A stretch of DNA of 28,006 bases, taken from NCBI GenBank assembly GCA_964386975.1, contig CAYLUS010000026.1, forward strand, positions 1-28,006, in the 5' to 3' direction. The notes beneath the pieces were generated by a model that was not told the DNA's origin, did no database searches, and saw only the letters and a list, made by a program, of their open reading frames with translations. How positions within the stretch are numbered: position 1 is the first letter of the stretch; each line of letters begins with the position of its first letter. Positions 1 through 8,113 of this stretch are shown here, in pieces. A program made the translations under genes and the position numbers. The DNA is from UBA6136 sp964386975. Its GTDB lineage: Bacteria > Pseudomonadota > Gammaproteobacteria > Methylococcales > Methylococcaceae.

Positions 1-1
1 G

Positions 2-550
2 CAGCGCCCTGGCATCGGGCCGCAGCGGTTTCATGAAGATCAGCTTGGGGGCCTCGTTCTTGATGTAGCCTTCCCGATGACGGCGGAAGCCACGGGTCTT
101 GCCGACACAGGTCCAGTTCGCCGCCCGATAGACCGTGCCGTGAAAACGGGCCGGGTCGACAAAGGTCTCCAGGATCAGGACGGTATGGCCAAAGTAGGTT
201 ATCGAGTCTGCCGCGATCCGCTTTTCACAGAGGGAGAGGACCCGCGAGCCCAGATTGGGCACATGCCAGTCCGGAAGGATCAGGAAGCGGGTGTTGTTGG
301 TGAGGTATTTGAGTCGATCGTACTGATGCCGATAGGGCCAGCCGATCCACTGGTCGCGGGCCTTGCATTTCAGGGCGGCGATGGAAAACGACAGGAGTGC
401 GACCCACTCGCCTTGGTAGGTCGCCACATACCAGAGGGTTTGCGCCATCCGTTGCTGGGCACCGATATAGTGGTGCTCGCGCATGAGCGAGAGAAAGCGT
501 GGCTCGTCGACCTTATTGACGAGTTGCACTTGAACGTCTTGAAGCTCCAT
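2..550 (-). CDS. DUF4338 (DruA-domain) protein, C-terminus cut by window edge
   Basis: Reading leftward from the ATG at 550 the frame stays open for 183 codons to the window edge, so the gene is partial. A GGAGG lies 10 nt before the ATG. Conserved DUF4338 blocks are visible in order: HHYIG (residues 26-30), RDQWIGW (65-71), LTNNTRFLILP (83-93), LETFVD (127-132) and YRAANW (141-146). This domain is known from DruA of the Druantia anti-phage system and from transposase-like proteins of mobile elements. The sequence cannot say which, because anything fused after about residue 160 is outside the window. The nested palindrome just upstream (611-638) favours a mobile-element setting. The opposite-strand and other-frame reading frames here are shadows of this gene. 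Family assignment is confident; biological role is open. Confidence 0.8.
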   Translation of the reverse strand, partial: MELQDVQVQLVNKVDEPRFLSLMREHHYIGAQQRMAQTLWYVATYQGEWVALLSFSIAALKCKARDQWIGWPYRHQYDRLKYLTNNTRFLILPDWHVPNLGSRVLSLCEKRIAADSITYFGHTVLILETFVDPARFHGTVYRAANWTCVGKTRGFRRHREGYIKNEAPKLIFMKPLRPDARAL

Positions 551-610
551 GGGGAAAGGGCCTCCAGATGGCGGATGACCCTTTTTACAGGAAGCTGAGA
601 GAAATGACCA

Positions 611-638
611 GTCTTGACCCCAAAATCAAGACGGGGTC
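611..638. repeat. Nested inverted repeats upstream of the DUF4338 gene
   Basis: GTCTTGA (611-617) and TCAAGAC (626-632) form a perfect 7-bp inverted repeat, and GACCCC (616-621) with GGGGTC (633-638) forms a second, overlapping 6-bp one, so the two hairpins are mutually exclusive. It lies about 60 nt before the DUF4338 start. It could be the terminal repeat of a transposable element or an operator; no matching copy is seen elsewhere in the window. Confidence 0.55.
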
Positions 639-770
639 TCATTTGCCATTACTGAATCGAATCACCCTGGGCCTGATCAACTCTGATTTCAAGCCTTGCT
701 CTAGCGCTTCGTCTGATTGTCAACAGTAAGAAAGCTCAAACCAGATTAGTCAATTTTCCTCGAAAATAGC

Positions 771-1220
771 ATGATGGATTGGATCATCAATCTTCTTCAG
801 GGGCAGGGGCTAGCCATGCTCTTTTTCAGTGCCTTTATCTCATCCACGGTAGCGCCTGGTGGCTCAGAAGCCTTGTTGGGGGTCATGGCTCATGCTCGGA
901 CCCATCCTTGGAGTCTCCTTTTGAGTGTCGCGACGATTGGTAATACCCTCGGCGCTGTGACCACGTGGTATCTCGGCAAATGGACTCGAGATCGCTTTGG
1001 TGCAGATCACTCAGATCACCCCGGGCGGCAGCTGGCAATCGATCGCGTCAGTCAGTGGGGTTACCCGATCCTCCTATTTTCCTGGCTTCCGATCGTGGGT
1101 GATGGGTTTTGCTTTGCTTCAGGCTGGCTAAAGCAGGCCTTCTGGTTTTCCACCCTGTTGATCGCCATCGGGAAACTGGGGCGTTACGCAGCTCTCATTT
1201 TTCTTGCGCAGCCCAGTTGA
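771..1220 (+). CDS. YqaA-like inner membrane protein (SNARE-associated/DedA-related)
   Basis: The 149-residue product has hydrophobic helices near residues 10-28, 42-66, 98-118 and 125-145. It carries the YqaA-type N-terminal stretch with SAFISSTVAPGGSEALL followed by a second segment with GNTLGAVTTWYLGK. YqaA proteins are small (about 140 residues) relatives of DedA membrane proteins; their exact transport or scaffolding role is not settled. Two adjacent ATG codons (771 and 774) are possible starts and neither has a clear ribosome site. The gene stands alone on the plus strand and converges on the next gene, sharing a two-way terminator. Family is judged from motif and length, function only by family. 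Confidence 0.75.
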   Translation: MMDWIINLLQGQGLAMLFFSAFISSTVAPGGSEALLGVMAHARTHPWSLLLSVATIGNTLGAVTTWYLGKWTRDRFGADHSDHPGRQLAIDRVSQWGYPILLFSWLPIVGDGFCFASGWLKQAFWFSTLLIAIGKLGRYAALIFLAQPS

Positions 1221-1233
1221 GGGCGTGAAAACC

Positions 1234-1257
1234 AAAGGGCCGTATCAACGGCCCTTT
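1234..1257. terminator. Bidirectional intrinsic terminator between converging genes
   Basis: A perfect 10-bp stem (AAAGGGCCGT, loop ATCA, ACGGCCCTTT) lies 14 nt after the yqaA-like stop. It is flanked by A/T-rich sequence on both strands and serves the leftward gene ending at 1305 as well. Confidence 0.8.
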
Positions 1258-1304
1258 GATGAACAGCTCAACGGGTGTTGAGCATGAACGATGTCTTGAA
1301 TTTA

Positions 1305-1607
1305 TCAGTCGTCATGGACCGTGGTTTTCAGGAGCGCAAAGCGATAGACGAGTAGCGCTAAAACCAGACCGACGAGGATCCAGGAGTGTCCCACCAGCAT
1401 GGCCATCATGGAGGTCTTGTTGGCCGTTCCCTGCAGAGAGGAGAGATAGGGCTTGGAGACGCCCAACATCCAGGCCCAGGCGGGCAACTGGTAGCTGATG
1501 GCACCGACGATCGACCACTGGACCTGATTGGCGTGAAGTCGCTCTGCAGTCTTGTAAAACCAATAGGCTAAGCCGATGGTCAGCAGCATTGAAATAAACA
1601 AGGCCAT
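1305..1607 (-). CDS. Small hypothetical membrane protein
   Basis: The 100-residue product has about three hydrophobic helices (near residues 3-18, 31-49 and 66-92) and ends in a short charged tail. A strong GGAG ribosome site stands 7 nt before the ATG at 1607, which with the terminator downstream supports a real, separately transcribed gene. No catalytic motif or named family is recognised. It lies between the mxa-like operon, whose terminator is at 1677-1702, and the YqaA-like gene, and shows no link to either. Confidence 0.7.
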   Translation of the reverse strand: MALFISMLLTIGLAYWFYKTAERLHANQVQWSIVGAISYQLPAWAWMLGVSKPYLSSLQGTANKTSMMAMLVGHSWILVGLVLALLVYRFALLKTTVHDD

Positions 1608-1676
1608 GATGATCTCCTTCTGTCGTTAAGTTTCTTGGTTTTTTTCTTTGGCCGTAAAAAAGGCGCTATACAAAAG

Positions 1677-1702
1677 GGCGGGTCATATCTGCCTGACCCG
1701 CC
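1677..1702 (-). terminator. Terminator of the pepN-mxa operon
   Basis: Stem GGCGGGTCA (1677-1685) pairs perfectly with TGACCCGCC (1694-1702). Read leftward it is followed directly by TTTTG and, further on, a second T-run. It sits about 40 nt after the mxaL stop. Confidence 0.8.
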
Positions 1703-1744
1703 AATCGTGGAGTATACGCCTTCAATTTGAGGCGCCGGTCCCTC

Positions 1745-2707
1745 TCAGGCAGAAAGTTTGACGGGACGTCCTTCGATGGCGAATCCCAGGAGAAGCCCAA
1801 TCAACGCCGCAAAGCCAAGAAAAGGCCTCAGATCGGTCAGGGCATTCCGTACCTCACTCAGGTCAGGGGCGGTCAGGGCTTTTTCAAATTCCTGCCCATT
1901 GGTCGGATGGGCGTAACCCAAGCCGGTTGTGGCTGCAACTTCGCGAAGATGCGCCTCATCCACCCAGGATAGGTAAGGACCCTCCGTCGGTAGGGTACGA
2001 ACGTCTACTTTCTCAGAGTAGACCGTCGTTGATACCGGCGGTTTTTCGATGTCCGCGTTCTCCCAGGGTCCGAGCAAATTATTGTCCCTGTCATAACGCG
2101 GCACGGTGACAGGTTGATTGCCGCCAACCCCGATCAGCGTCCCTTTAACCTCTCCAAGTGGTCCATCGTAACGGGGCTTCATCGACAATGGTGGCGTCTC
2201 CTGACCGTCGGTCAGAAAAAGCAGGCGCATGCTGGGATCTTTCCTCAGCACTTCGCGCAGGGCGTGATAAAGCCCCAGCTCCACATGCGTGTCGGCTGAC
2301 CAGGCCATTCGCCAATCAATATGCGCAAGCACATCTTCAATCACCGAGAGGTGTCCGCACACTTCGATCGGATCGAACATGAAGTGGACGGTTTGTGTCG
2401 TGAAAAGACCCAGACCCACTTCAGAGCCGCAGGGCAGTGTATGGAGGGCACGACGGACTGTGGCTTTGGCATACCCCAGTCGGTCATCCGGAAGTCCCGC
2501 CTCACGAATATCTCGGGCATTCATGCTCTGTGTGATGTCAAAAACAAACATCAGCCGGTAGACATTCCGTGGCGCCAAAATCGTGGGGGCAAAAAGGCAT
2601 GCCAGTAGCAAGGTCCAAACACCACACAGACTCAAAAGCCTCAAATGGTTTTTGATCCAATGGATTCCCATGCGCAACTGAGACAGGCTGTAACGAAATC
2701 CTCTCAA
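1745..2707 (-). CDS. mxaL: MxaL-like von Willebrand factor A protein
   Basis: The 320-residue protein has an N-terminal membrane helix (about residues 24-45), a vWA domain opening with a MIDAS motif D57-I-T59-Q-S61 and containing FLTDGQE, and a C-terminal membrane helix (FLGFAALIGLLLGFAI). In methylotrophs MxaL, with MxaA, MxaC and MxaK, is needed for maturation (calcium insertion) of methanol dehydrogenase. The start is a TTG at 2707, backed by a perfect GGAGGT five nt upstream; it overlaps the mxaK stop codon. The next in-frame ATG (2671) has no ribosome site and would cut into the N-terminus. It is the last gene of the operon. The name rests on gene order and domain layout; no dehydrogenase gene is in the window, so the partner enzyme is unknown. 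Confidence 0.72.
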   Translation of the reverse strand: MRGFRYSLSQLRMGIHWIKNHLRLLSLCGVWTLLLACLFAPTILAPRNVYRLMFVFDITQSMNARDIREAGLPDDRLGYAKATVRRALHTLPCGSEVGLGLFTTQTVHFMFDPIEVCGHLSVIEDVLAHIDWRMAWSADTHVELGLYHALREVLRKDPSMRLLFLTDGQETPPLSMKPRYDGPLGEVKGTLIGVGGNQPVTVPRYDRDNNLLGPWENADIEKPPVSTTVYSEKVDVRTLPTEGPYLSWVDEAHLREVAATTGLGYAHPTNGQEFEKALTAPDLSEVRNALTDLRPFLGFAALIGLLLGFAIEGRPVKLSA

Positions 2708-3264
2708 GGACCACCTCCAGGTAGGGCGGGTAGCGTTGCAAAGACGCTGCCCTTGTTACCCTGAAAATCGTTTTTCGGCCTCTCCTTGGGTGGTGGGGTG
2801 ATTCGGTAGGCATACTCTAGGTTGTAACGGGCATCCCAGATCGCTGGGTCCAGGGTCAGTGACTCACGCAGATTATCCTTTGCAGCACCGAGGAGCGTGT
2901 TGATACGGATGTACTCATAGAGCCCAAATTGTTTCCATAGCTTGGCAGCATCATTGAGGTAGAGGCTGCCAAGGTTGTAGCGAATGCGGGCTGAAAGGAC
3001 TTGGGGTGCTGTCTGGGTCAAAGTCCCATAGAGGCGAATGGCTTCAATGGGATCACCCTCCCGTTGCAGTTGATAAGCCTTGGCAAAGACCAGATAGGCC
3101 GGTGTCTCGTCATCGATAACGATCTTCGATGGCTCACGAATGAGGGCGTTGATGGCGATGGTCTGATAGACCTCGTACCCGAAAAAAAAGATGCCGGAGA
3201 CTGCTGCTGCGGTAATGGCGCCAATCAGCCAGGGTGAAATTAGAAGCCGTTTCAAACGTTCCAT
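2704..3264 (-). CDS. mxaK: MxaK-like membrane-anchored TPR-type protein
   Basis: The 186-residue product has one N-terminal membrane anchor (about residues 10-35) and then a helical soluble part with TPR-like pairs (AYLVFAKAYQLQREGDPIEAIRLY, about residues 55-80, and the RYNLGSLYLNDAAKLW stretch). This matches MxaK in size, topology and position between the two vWA genes. The start overlaps the mxaC stop by 13 nt and its stop overlaps the TTG of mxaL, indicating translational coupling. It ends in a glycine/proline-rich tail. The role as a maturation scaffold is inferred from the mxa cluster of methylotrophs. Confidence 0.68.
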   Translation of the reverse strand: MERLKRLLISPWLIGAITAAAVSGIFFFGYEVYQTIAINALIREPSKIVIDDETPAYLVFAKAYQLQREGDPIEAIRLYGTLTQTAPQVLSARIRYNLGSLYLNDAAKLWKQFGLYEYIRINTLLGAAKDNLRESLTLDPAIWDARYNLEYAYRITPPPKERPKNDFQGNKGSVFATLPALPGGGP

Positions 3265-4235
3265 TGGCGAATCTCATACCATCGGGCCACGATCAGAATC
3301 AGCGTCAGACCCAGTGCCGGAAAGAAAAAGAAATTTGAAAGATCCTCTCTGGGCAAGGTCTCCAGATAGGGGAGGGGGAGGGTTTCAAGACGTCCCACTT
3401 CGGCAATGGCCTTTTCCATGGCATCAGGGTTTTCGGCCTCAAAGGCCCGGTAGGGCACTTCCAGCGACTCGAAATACTGGTTCAGAAAGTATTCCGGTGT
3501 CGTTGACTCATTGGGGTTTTGCGGTTTTTCTGCCAACGGTGCGCTGGTTGGATTGCGAAGATAGATCCAATACAGCGTCGTTCCGGTCTCCTTGAACGTC
3601 TGTCGCAAGCGGTCCCGCGTCTCATCATCGATACGGGCCGCGCCATCGGAGACCAGGAGAATGATTCTGGAGCCTTTCTTAGGTTTTTGTACAAAGAAAT
3701 CAAGCGCCATGGCTAAACCCGGGGCAATGTTCGTGACCCCATGACCTCGGCCACCGGCAGCCGCAATAGCGGCCTGAATGGCGGTCTTGTCTTCGGTGAG
3801 CGGCATGACATAAATGGGGGCCGCGGCAAAAGCAACCATGGCAAACAGATCATCCTTACGCCGTGCGACAAACTCAGAGAGCAGTTTTCGGGCCATCGCG
3901 CTTTTGGATTCACTGGCCTTGGCCCCGAGGTATCGGCCGGTGAAGTTTTCGTTCATGCTGCTGCTTCGATCCAGTAGCAGCACGATGTGGGCGCCCGTCC
4001 CGATGCGTTCCTGGGTCTGCTGGCGGATGAAGGGACCTGATATTCCGATCACAATCAGCGCAACGCAAACACATCCTGCGATCCGAAGTCCCAGGTCCAG
4101 CCAGCGCGAGAAATCATCCTCTGGCAGCATGTCTAATGAACTGTATGCGACCCTGACCTGCCCACGACGGTACCAGGGCAAGAGAGCACCAGGTATCAGT
4201 CCAAGAAACCAGGGGTCGATAAAGCCAAGGCTCAT
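3252..4235 (-). CDS. mxaC: MxaC-like (BatA-type) von Willebrand factor A membrane protein
   Basis: The 327-residue protein begins with the BatA/MxaC-style FIDPWFLGLIPGALLPWY segment, has a membrane helix near residues 48-70 and a vWA domain with an intact MIDAS motif D89-R-S91-S-S93. A second acidic element (LLVSDGAARIDDETRD) follows, and a C-terminal membrane helix closes the protein. The start chosen is the ATG at 4235, which shares one base with the mxaA stop (TGATG); an earlier in-frame ATG at 4262 lies inside mxaA and has no ribosome site. vWA proteins of this class act in metal-dependent assembly of periplasmic enzymes; in methylotrophs MxaC supports methanol dehydrogenase maturation. 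The substrate here is unknown. Confidence 0.75.
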   Translation of the reverse strand: MSLGFIDPWFLGLIPGALLPWYRRGQVRVAYSSLDMLPEDDFSRWLDLGLRIAGCVCVALIVIGISGPFIRQQTQERIGTGAHIVLLLDRSSSMNENFTGRYLGAKASESKSAMARKLLSEFVARRKDDLFAMVAFAAAPIYVMPLTEDKTAIQAAIAAAGGRGHGVTNIAPGLAMALDFFVQKPKKGSRIILLVSDGAARIDDETRDRLRQTFKETGTTLYWIYLRNPTSAPLAEKPQNPNESTTPEYFLNQYFESLEVPYRAFEAENPDAMEKAIAEVGRLETLPLPYLETLPREDLSNFFFFPALGLTLILIVARWYEIRQWNV

Positions 4236-5155
4236 CAAGTGCGCCTCTCTGCTTTCTGACACTGGTCAAACAAGATCCGCAGGCGCTCTGTGTGATGTCT
4301 TATATCGGTGACCTCAAAGGTCTGATCAAAGAACACCTGCTCGGACAAGCGGAAGAACTCGCGAAGCCCATTGTCCAATTGCCCAAAGCGGGGGTGTTCA
4401 TTCAGAAAGGCTTCCAGCTGACCATGAAAGAGGGTATGACCCTGCGTCTGATCAAGGGCCCGATGCATCAGTCGCAAGCCTTGCTCCAGCGCCCCACGAT
4501 CACCGGCTGAAAGCGCCGACCGAAAACGCGACTGTGAGGCAGAAAAGGGAAGCACGCGACGGCTCAAGATCCATCGGCGTAGCCCCCAAAGTCCGAGAGC
4601 AAGGCTCAGCGCCAGAACCGAGATGGCAAGCCCGGTCCGGGCTTTGGATGCATTCACAGGCAGTGGCGGCATCGGGTCTCGCACCGTGACCTCCTCATCC
4701 TGGAGGGTCTGCGGTATCACTGGATTGATATGCACGTTGAACAGCGGTGACGCCAGATTCTGGAGTTCTTTGCCGTTCAGGCGCAGTGACAAGGGTGGCA
4801 AAGTCACCTGCTCCGGCGCTCGAACGGCCTTGAAAATCTGATAGTCGATCACCACCCGACTGCGCGAGGGATTGCTATCGGTCATCACTTCCACGTGACT
4901 CCCGAGCACGGTCAGCCACTCATTCATGGGGCCTGCAGGCGGCAGGGATCCGGGATCGATCTCTTCGGAACCGGGCGTATCCACATCCAGCGTCTGGTGA
5001 ACCACATCACCAATCACATAACCATAGTCCCTGGGTGAAGCCATCTGAATGCGCGCAGGATCAGATCCCTCATGGGGGGAGCAGGCCGCCAGCACGCCGG
5101 CAGCCACCATCCATGACCGGTGCAATCGAGTGTTGGCAAGGATCCGTTTGTGCAT
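4235..5155 (-). CDS. mxaA: MxaA-like lipoprotein, maturation protein
   Basis: The 306-residue product starts with a lipoprotein signal (lipobox LAAC around residue 25), so it is probably lipid-anchored and periplasmic. A beta-rich region with a proline-rich pattern (residues about 40-160) precedes a membrane helix (SVLALSLALGLWGL, about 175-195) and a helical cytoplasmic tail of about 100 residues. This layout and the position directly before mxaC fit MxaA, required for calcium insertion into methanol dehydrogenase in Methylobacterium. A GTG sits immediately upstream at 5158; ATG at 5155 is preferred. Only 14 nt separate it from the pepN stop, so it is probably in the same transcript. Similarity is judged from architecture, not alignment. 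Confidence 0.65.
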   Translation of the reverse strand: MHKRILANTRLHRSWMVAAGVLAACSPHEGSDPARIQMASPRDYGYVIGDVVHQTLDVDTPGSEEIDPGSLPPAGPMNEWLTVLGSHVEVMTDSNPSRSRVVIDYQIFKAVRAPEQVTLPPLSLRLNGKELQNLASPLFNVHINPVIPQTLQDEEVTVRDPMPPLPVNASKARTGLAISVLALSLALGLWGLRRWILSRRVLPFSASQSRFRSALSAGDRGALEQGLRLMHRALDQTQGHTLFHGQLEAFLNEHPRFGQLDNGLREFFRLSEQVFFDQTFEVTDIRHHTERLRILFDQCQKAERRT

Positions 5156-5169
5156 CACATCGTTTCGGT

Positions 5170-7815
5170 CTAGTCGGAAAGGGCCTTGCTGGCGACTTCA
5201 AACACGTCCGGCGAAAGATCGCCTACTTTGGCGACGCGTTCAATTGCCCGTCGCATCTCCTGTTGTCGAGTCGGATCAAAACGCTTCCATGCAGCAAGGC
5301 TGGTCAGCATACGGGCTGCGATTTGCGGATTGATACTGTTGAGGACGATCACCTTGTCGGCCAGAAATTCATAGCCCTCGCCCCCTTGGGCATGGAATTG
5401 CGAAGGATTGGACTGGCAGAACGCTCCGATCAGTGAGCGCACGTGGTTCGGTGTATGCAGATCAAAGGCAGGGTGCGTGGTCAGGCGCTTAACCGCATCC
5501 AACGTACCCGCCAGTCTGCAGGTTGCCTGGACCGAAAACCATTTGCCCACCACCAGATCTTCTCCCTTCCATTGATCAAAGAAGCGCTCCAGGCATTCTG
5601 ACTTGCGCGGGTGCTGGGCGTTCACGATGACCGTCAGTGCGGCCATCCGATCCGTCATGGAGCGGGCGCTGACAAACTGCGAATAGGCGAGATCGTGAGA
5701 TGCCGAATTATCCGCTGCGGCCAGGTACTCAAGACAGATGTTTTTAAGACGCCGACGACCGATGGCCGGCGCGTCAAACTGGTTGTAGTCGTCTTGGTGA
5801 TGTTTTTCGTAGAGTTCAAGGAAGGTCAGCGCCAGTTTTTGCGAGACATTCCGGCGGATAGCTTCACGCGCCTCATGGATGCGGACCGGATCCGGCACTT
5901 CGATGAGCGTTCCAAGATAATCCTCAGAGGGCAGTCCAATCAGGAGTGAAAGGTAGGAGAGATCATCCCATTGTGCGCAGAGCACCTGCTTGAACGCATC
6001 AACCAACAGGGCAGCAGTACTCCCGGCATCATCCGCGTCATCCATCGCCGACAAAATCGCACGGGCGGCCAGCTGCTGGCCGGCATCCCAGCGGTTGAAG
6101 GCATCCGTGTCGCGCGCCAGAAGGAAACCCAGTTCCTCTGGACTCCGCTCCATCTTGAGTTTGATGGGGGCAGAAAAACCCCGAAATGCCGACACAGTCG
6201 GGCGGCCTTTAAGGCCTTTGAATCGAAACGTTTGCTCAGCCCCCTTGAAGTCAAGCACACGCTCGAGGAGATGCGCCTCGGCTTCTCCGTCAAGACAGAG
6301 AGGCATGGGAGAGCCCGCCTCATCGAGGAGGGCGATCGTAAGCGGGATATGTAGCGGTAGCTTTTCCTTCTGTCCACGGGTTGCGGGCGTGTGCTGCCGG
6401 GCGTGGAGTTCAAGGACGCTCTCATCCGCTCGATAGTTAGGTACGAGCGTGACTTCAGGGGTTCCGGCCTGGGTGTACCACCGACGGAACTGTGCAAGGT
6501 CAAGACCCGTGACATCCTCCATGCAGCGCACCAGATCCTCACACGTGACAGCCTGCCCGTCATGTCGGGTGAAATAAAGGTCAGTGGCTTGTCTGAACCG
6601 TTCGGGACCCAGCAGAGTGTGCATCATTCGCACGACCTCGGCGCCTTTTTCATAGACGGTCAGGGTGTAGAAGTTGTTGATTTCAATGTAAGACTCCGGT
6701 CGGACGGGATGGGCAAGGGGACCTGCATCCTCGGCAAACTGACGTGTCCTCAGCATATTGACATCGTCGATCCGTTTGACGGGACGGGAGTGCCGGTCGG
6801 CCGAGAACTCCTGGTCCCTGAAGACGGTGAGTCCTTCCTTTAGGCTGAGCTGAAACCAGTCCCTGCAGGTGATGCGGTTGCCCGTCCAGTTGTGGAAGTA
6901 TTCATGGCCGATTACCCCTTCCACGTGCTCATAGTCAAAATCAGTGGCCGTGTCCGGGCGCGCCAGAACATATTTGGTATTGAAGAGGTTGAGGCCCTTG
7001 TTTTCCATGGCGCCCATATTGAAGTGACTGACCGCCACGATCATGTAGAGATCAAGGTCATACTCGCGGCCATAGTGTTCCTCATCCCAGCGCATGGCAT
7101 GCTTCAGGGATTGAAGGGCATGGTCACATTTGTCGATGTCATGAGCCTCAGTAAAGACCTGCAGCGTCACCCGGCGCCCGGATTGGGTAACGAAGTGGTC
7201 TTTTCGCGATTCCAGATCCCCAGCGACCAGCGCGAAGAGGTAGGCCGGTTTTGGGAACGGATCGACCCAGCGGGCCCAGTGTCGGCCATTGAGGAGGTCA
7301 CCGGTGCCGGCGAGATTGCCGTTTGAAAGCAATACCGGGTAGCGTTTCTTGTCGGCGATTAAGGTCGTGGTGTAGACCGCCATGACATCAGGGCGATCAA
7401 GGAAATAGGTGATTTTTCGAAAGCCTTGGGCCTCGCATTGGGTGCAGAAAATGCCACCAGAGAGATAAAGCCCCTCCAGCGCCGTATTGGATTCTGGGGA
7501 AATCTCCGTGACGATCTCAAGTTTGAATGGCGCATCCGGAACGTCTGAGATCCAGAGTGCATCGGGCTTAACGGCGTAACTGCCGGGTGTCAGGGGAAGA
7601 CCATCCACCTTGACCGAGATCAGCTTGAGCGATTCCCCATCGAGGGTCAGTTGGCGGTTCTGGGTCTCCGCACCGGGATTCCGCTTCATGGCTAGCGTCG
7701 CACACACCCGAGTCCTGTCCTCAGTAAGTTCAAAGAGCAGGTCAACCCGATCGATCAGGAAATCGGGCGGGGTGTAGTCCTTGAGATGAATGGCTTTGGG
7801 ACTTGGGCTGCGCAT
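5170..7815 (-). CDS. pepN: Aminopeptidase N (M1 family zinc metallopeptidase)
   Basis: The 881-residue protein is the size of E. coli PepN (870). It carries the exopeptidase motif GAMEN (residues 268-272) and the zinc site HEYFH (304-308) with the third ligand E327, i.e. HExxH-x18-E. The conserved NWTGNRITCRDWFQLSLKEG surroundings are intact. It is a cytosolic enzyme releasing N-terminal residues from peptides. It is the promoter-proximal gene of the leftward operon and is divergent from the 1226-residue oxidoreductase across a 298-nt region. The ribosome site before ATG 7815 is weak. Placement of pepN ahead of mxa-like genes is unusual, since in methylotrophs that position usually holds moxR and mxaS. 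Confidence 0.95.
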   Translation of the reverse strand: MRSPSPKAIHLKDYTPPDFLIDRVDLLFELTEDRTRVCATLAMKRNPGAETQNRQLTLDGESLKLISVKVDGLPLTPGSYAVKPDALWISDVPDAPFKLEIVTEISPESNTALEGLYLSGGIFCTQCEAQGFRKITYFLDRPDVMAVYTTTLIADKKRYPVLLSNGNLAGTGDLLNGRHWARWVDPFPKPAYLFALVAGDLESRKDHFVTQSGRRVTLQVFTEAHDIDKCDHALQSLKHAMRWDEEHYGREYDLDLYMIVAVSHFNMGAMENKGLNLFNTKYVLARPDTATDFDYEHVEGVIGHEYFHNWTGNRITCRDWFQLSLKEGLTVFRDQEFSADRHSRPVKRIDDVNMLRTRQFAEDAGPLAHPVRPESYIEINNFYTLTVYEKGAEVVRMMHTLLGPERFRQATDLYFTRHDGQAVTCEDLVRCMEDVTGLDLAQFRRWYTQAGTPEVTLVPNYRADESVLELHARQHTPATRGQKEKLPLHIPLTIALLDEAGSPMPLCLDGEAEAHLLERVLDFKGAEQTFRFKGLKGRPTVSAFRGFSAPIKLKMERSPEELGFLLARDTDAFNRWDAGQQLAARAILSAMDDADDAGSTAALLVDAFKQVLCAQWDDLSYLSLLIGLPSEDYLGTLIEVPDPVRIHEAREAIRRNVSQKLALTFLELYEKHHQDDYNQFDAPAIGRRRLKNICLEYLAAADNSASHDLAYSQFVSARSMTDRMAALTVIVNAQHPRKSECLERFFDQWKGEDLVVGKWFSVQATCRLAGTLDAVKRLTTHPAFDLHTPNHVRSLIGAFCQSNPSQFHAQGGEGYEFLADKVIVLNSINPQIAARMLTSLAAWKRFDPTRQQEMRRAIERVAKVGDLSPDVFEVASKALSD

Positions 7816-8041
7816 GGGCTGAATTGTCTCGATGTTTGGGTCAGAGTGACCGCTGCCTTATAAGGGCGAAAGCGGGAGGGTCTGGCGGGTAGAACCCAAG
7901 GGTCATTATCGGCCATCCCTGCCCCGATTCCCAACATCCAAACCCAAGAGGAAGTCTATTTCGCCTGAGTGAATAATGTAAATCGACTTGAGGGGGGCAT
8001 TGCCTTAAAATACGGGCATTACAGGCCGCTTTAGCGATCCT

Positions 8042-8098
8042 CGCACGCCGGTGCGGGTGAATTCCCAGCCTCTCGATTTTTCTTATTCCTGAATTCAC
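8042..8098. promoter_or_regulatory. Inverted repeats in the divergent pepN / oxidoreductase promoter region
   Basis: A small hairpin, CGCAC-GCCG-GTGCG (8042-8055), is followed by a perfect 8-bp inverted repeat, GTGAATTC (8057-8064) and GAATTCAC (8091-8098), with a T-rich 26-nt loop. The repeat ends 15 nt before the ATG at 8114, so it would lie in the leader and could hide or present the ribosome site. Upstream, GGGCATT occurs twice 19 nt apart (7995-8001, 8014-8020), compatible with regulator half-sites. No convincing -35/-10 pair was identified. Confidence 0.4.
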
Positions 8099-8113
8099 GT
8101 TAAGACCAACTGC

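Noticed and set aside
77..598. 173-codon plus-strand frame at the left end
   Set aside because: It lies opposite the DUF4338 gene, whose conserved motifs are on the minus strand; the plus frame matches no family.
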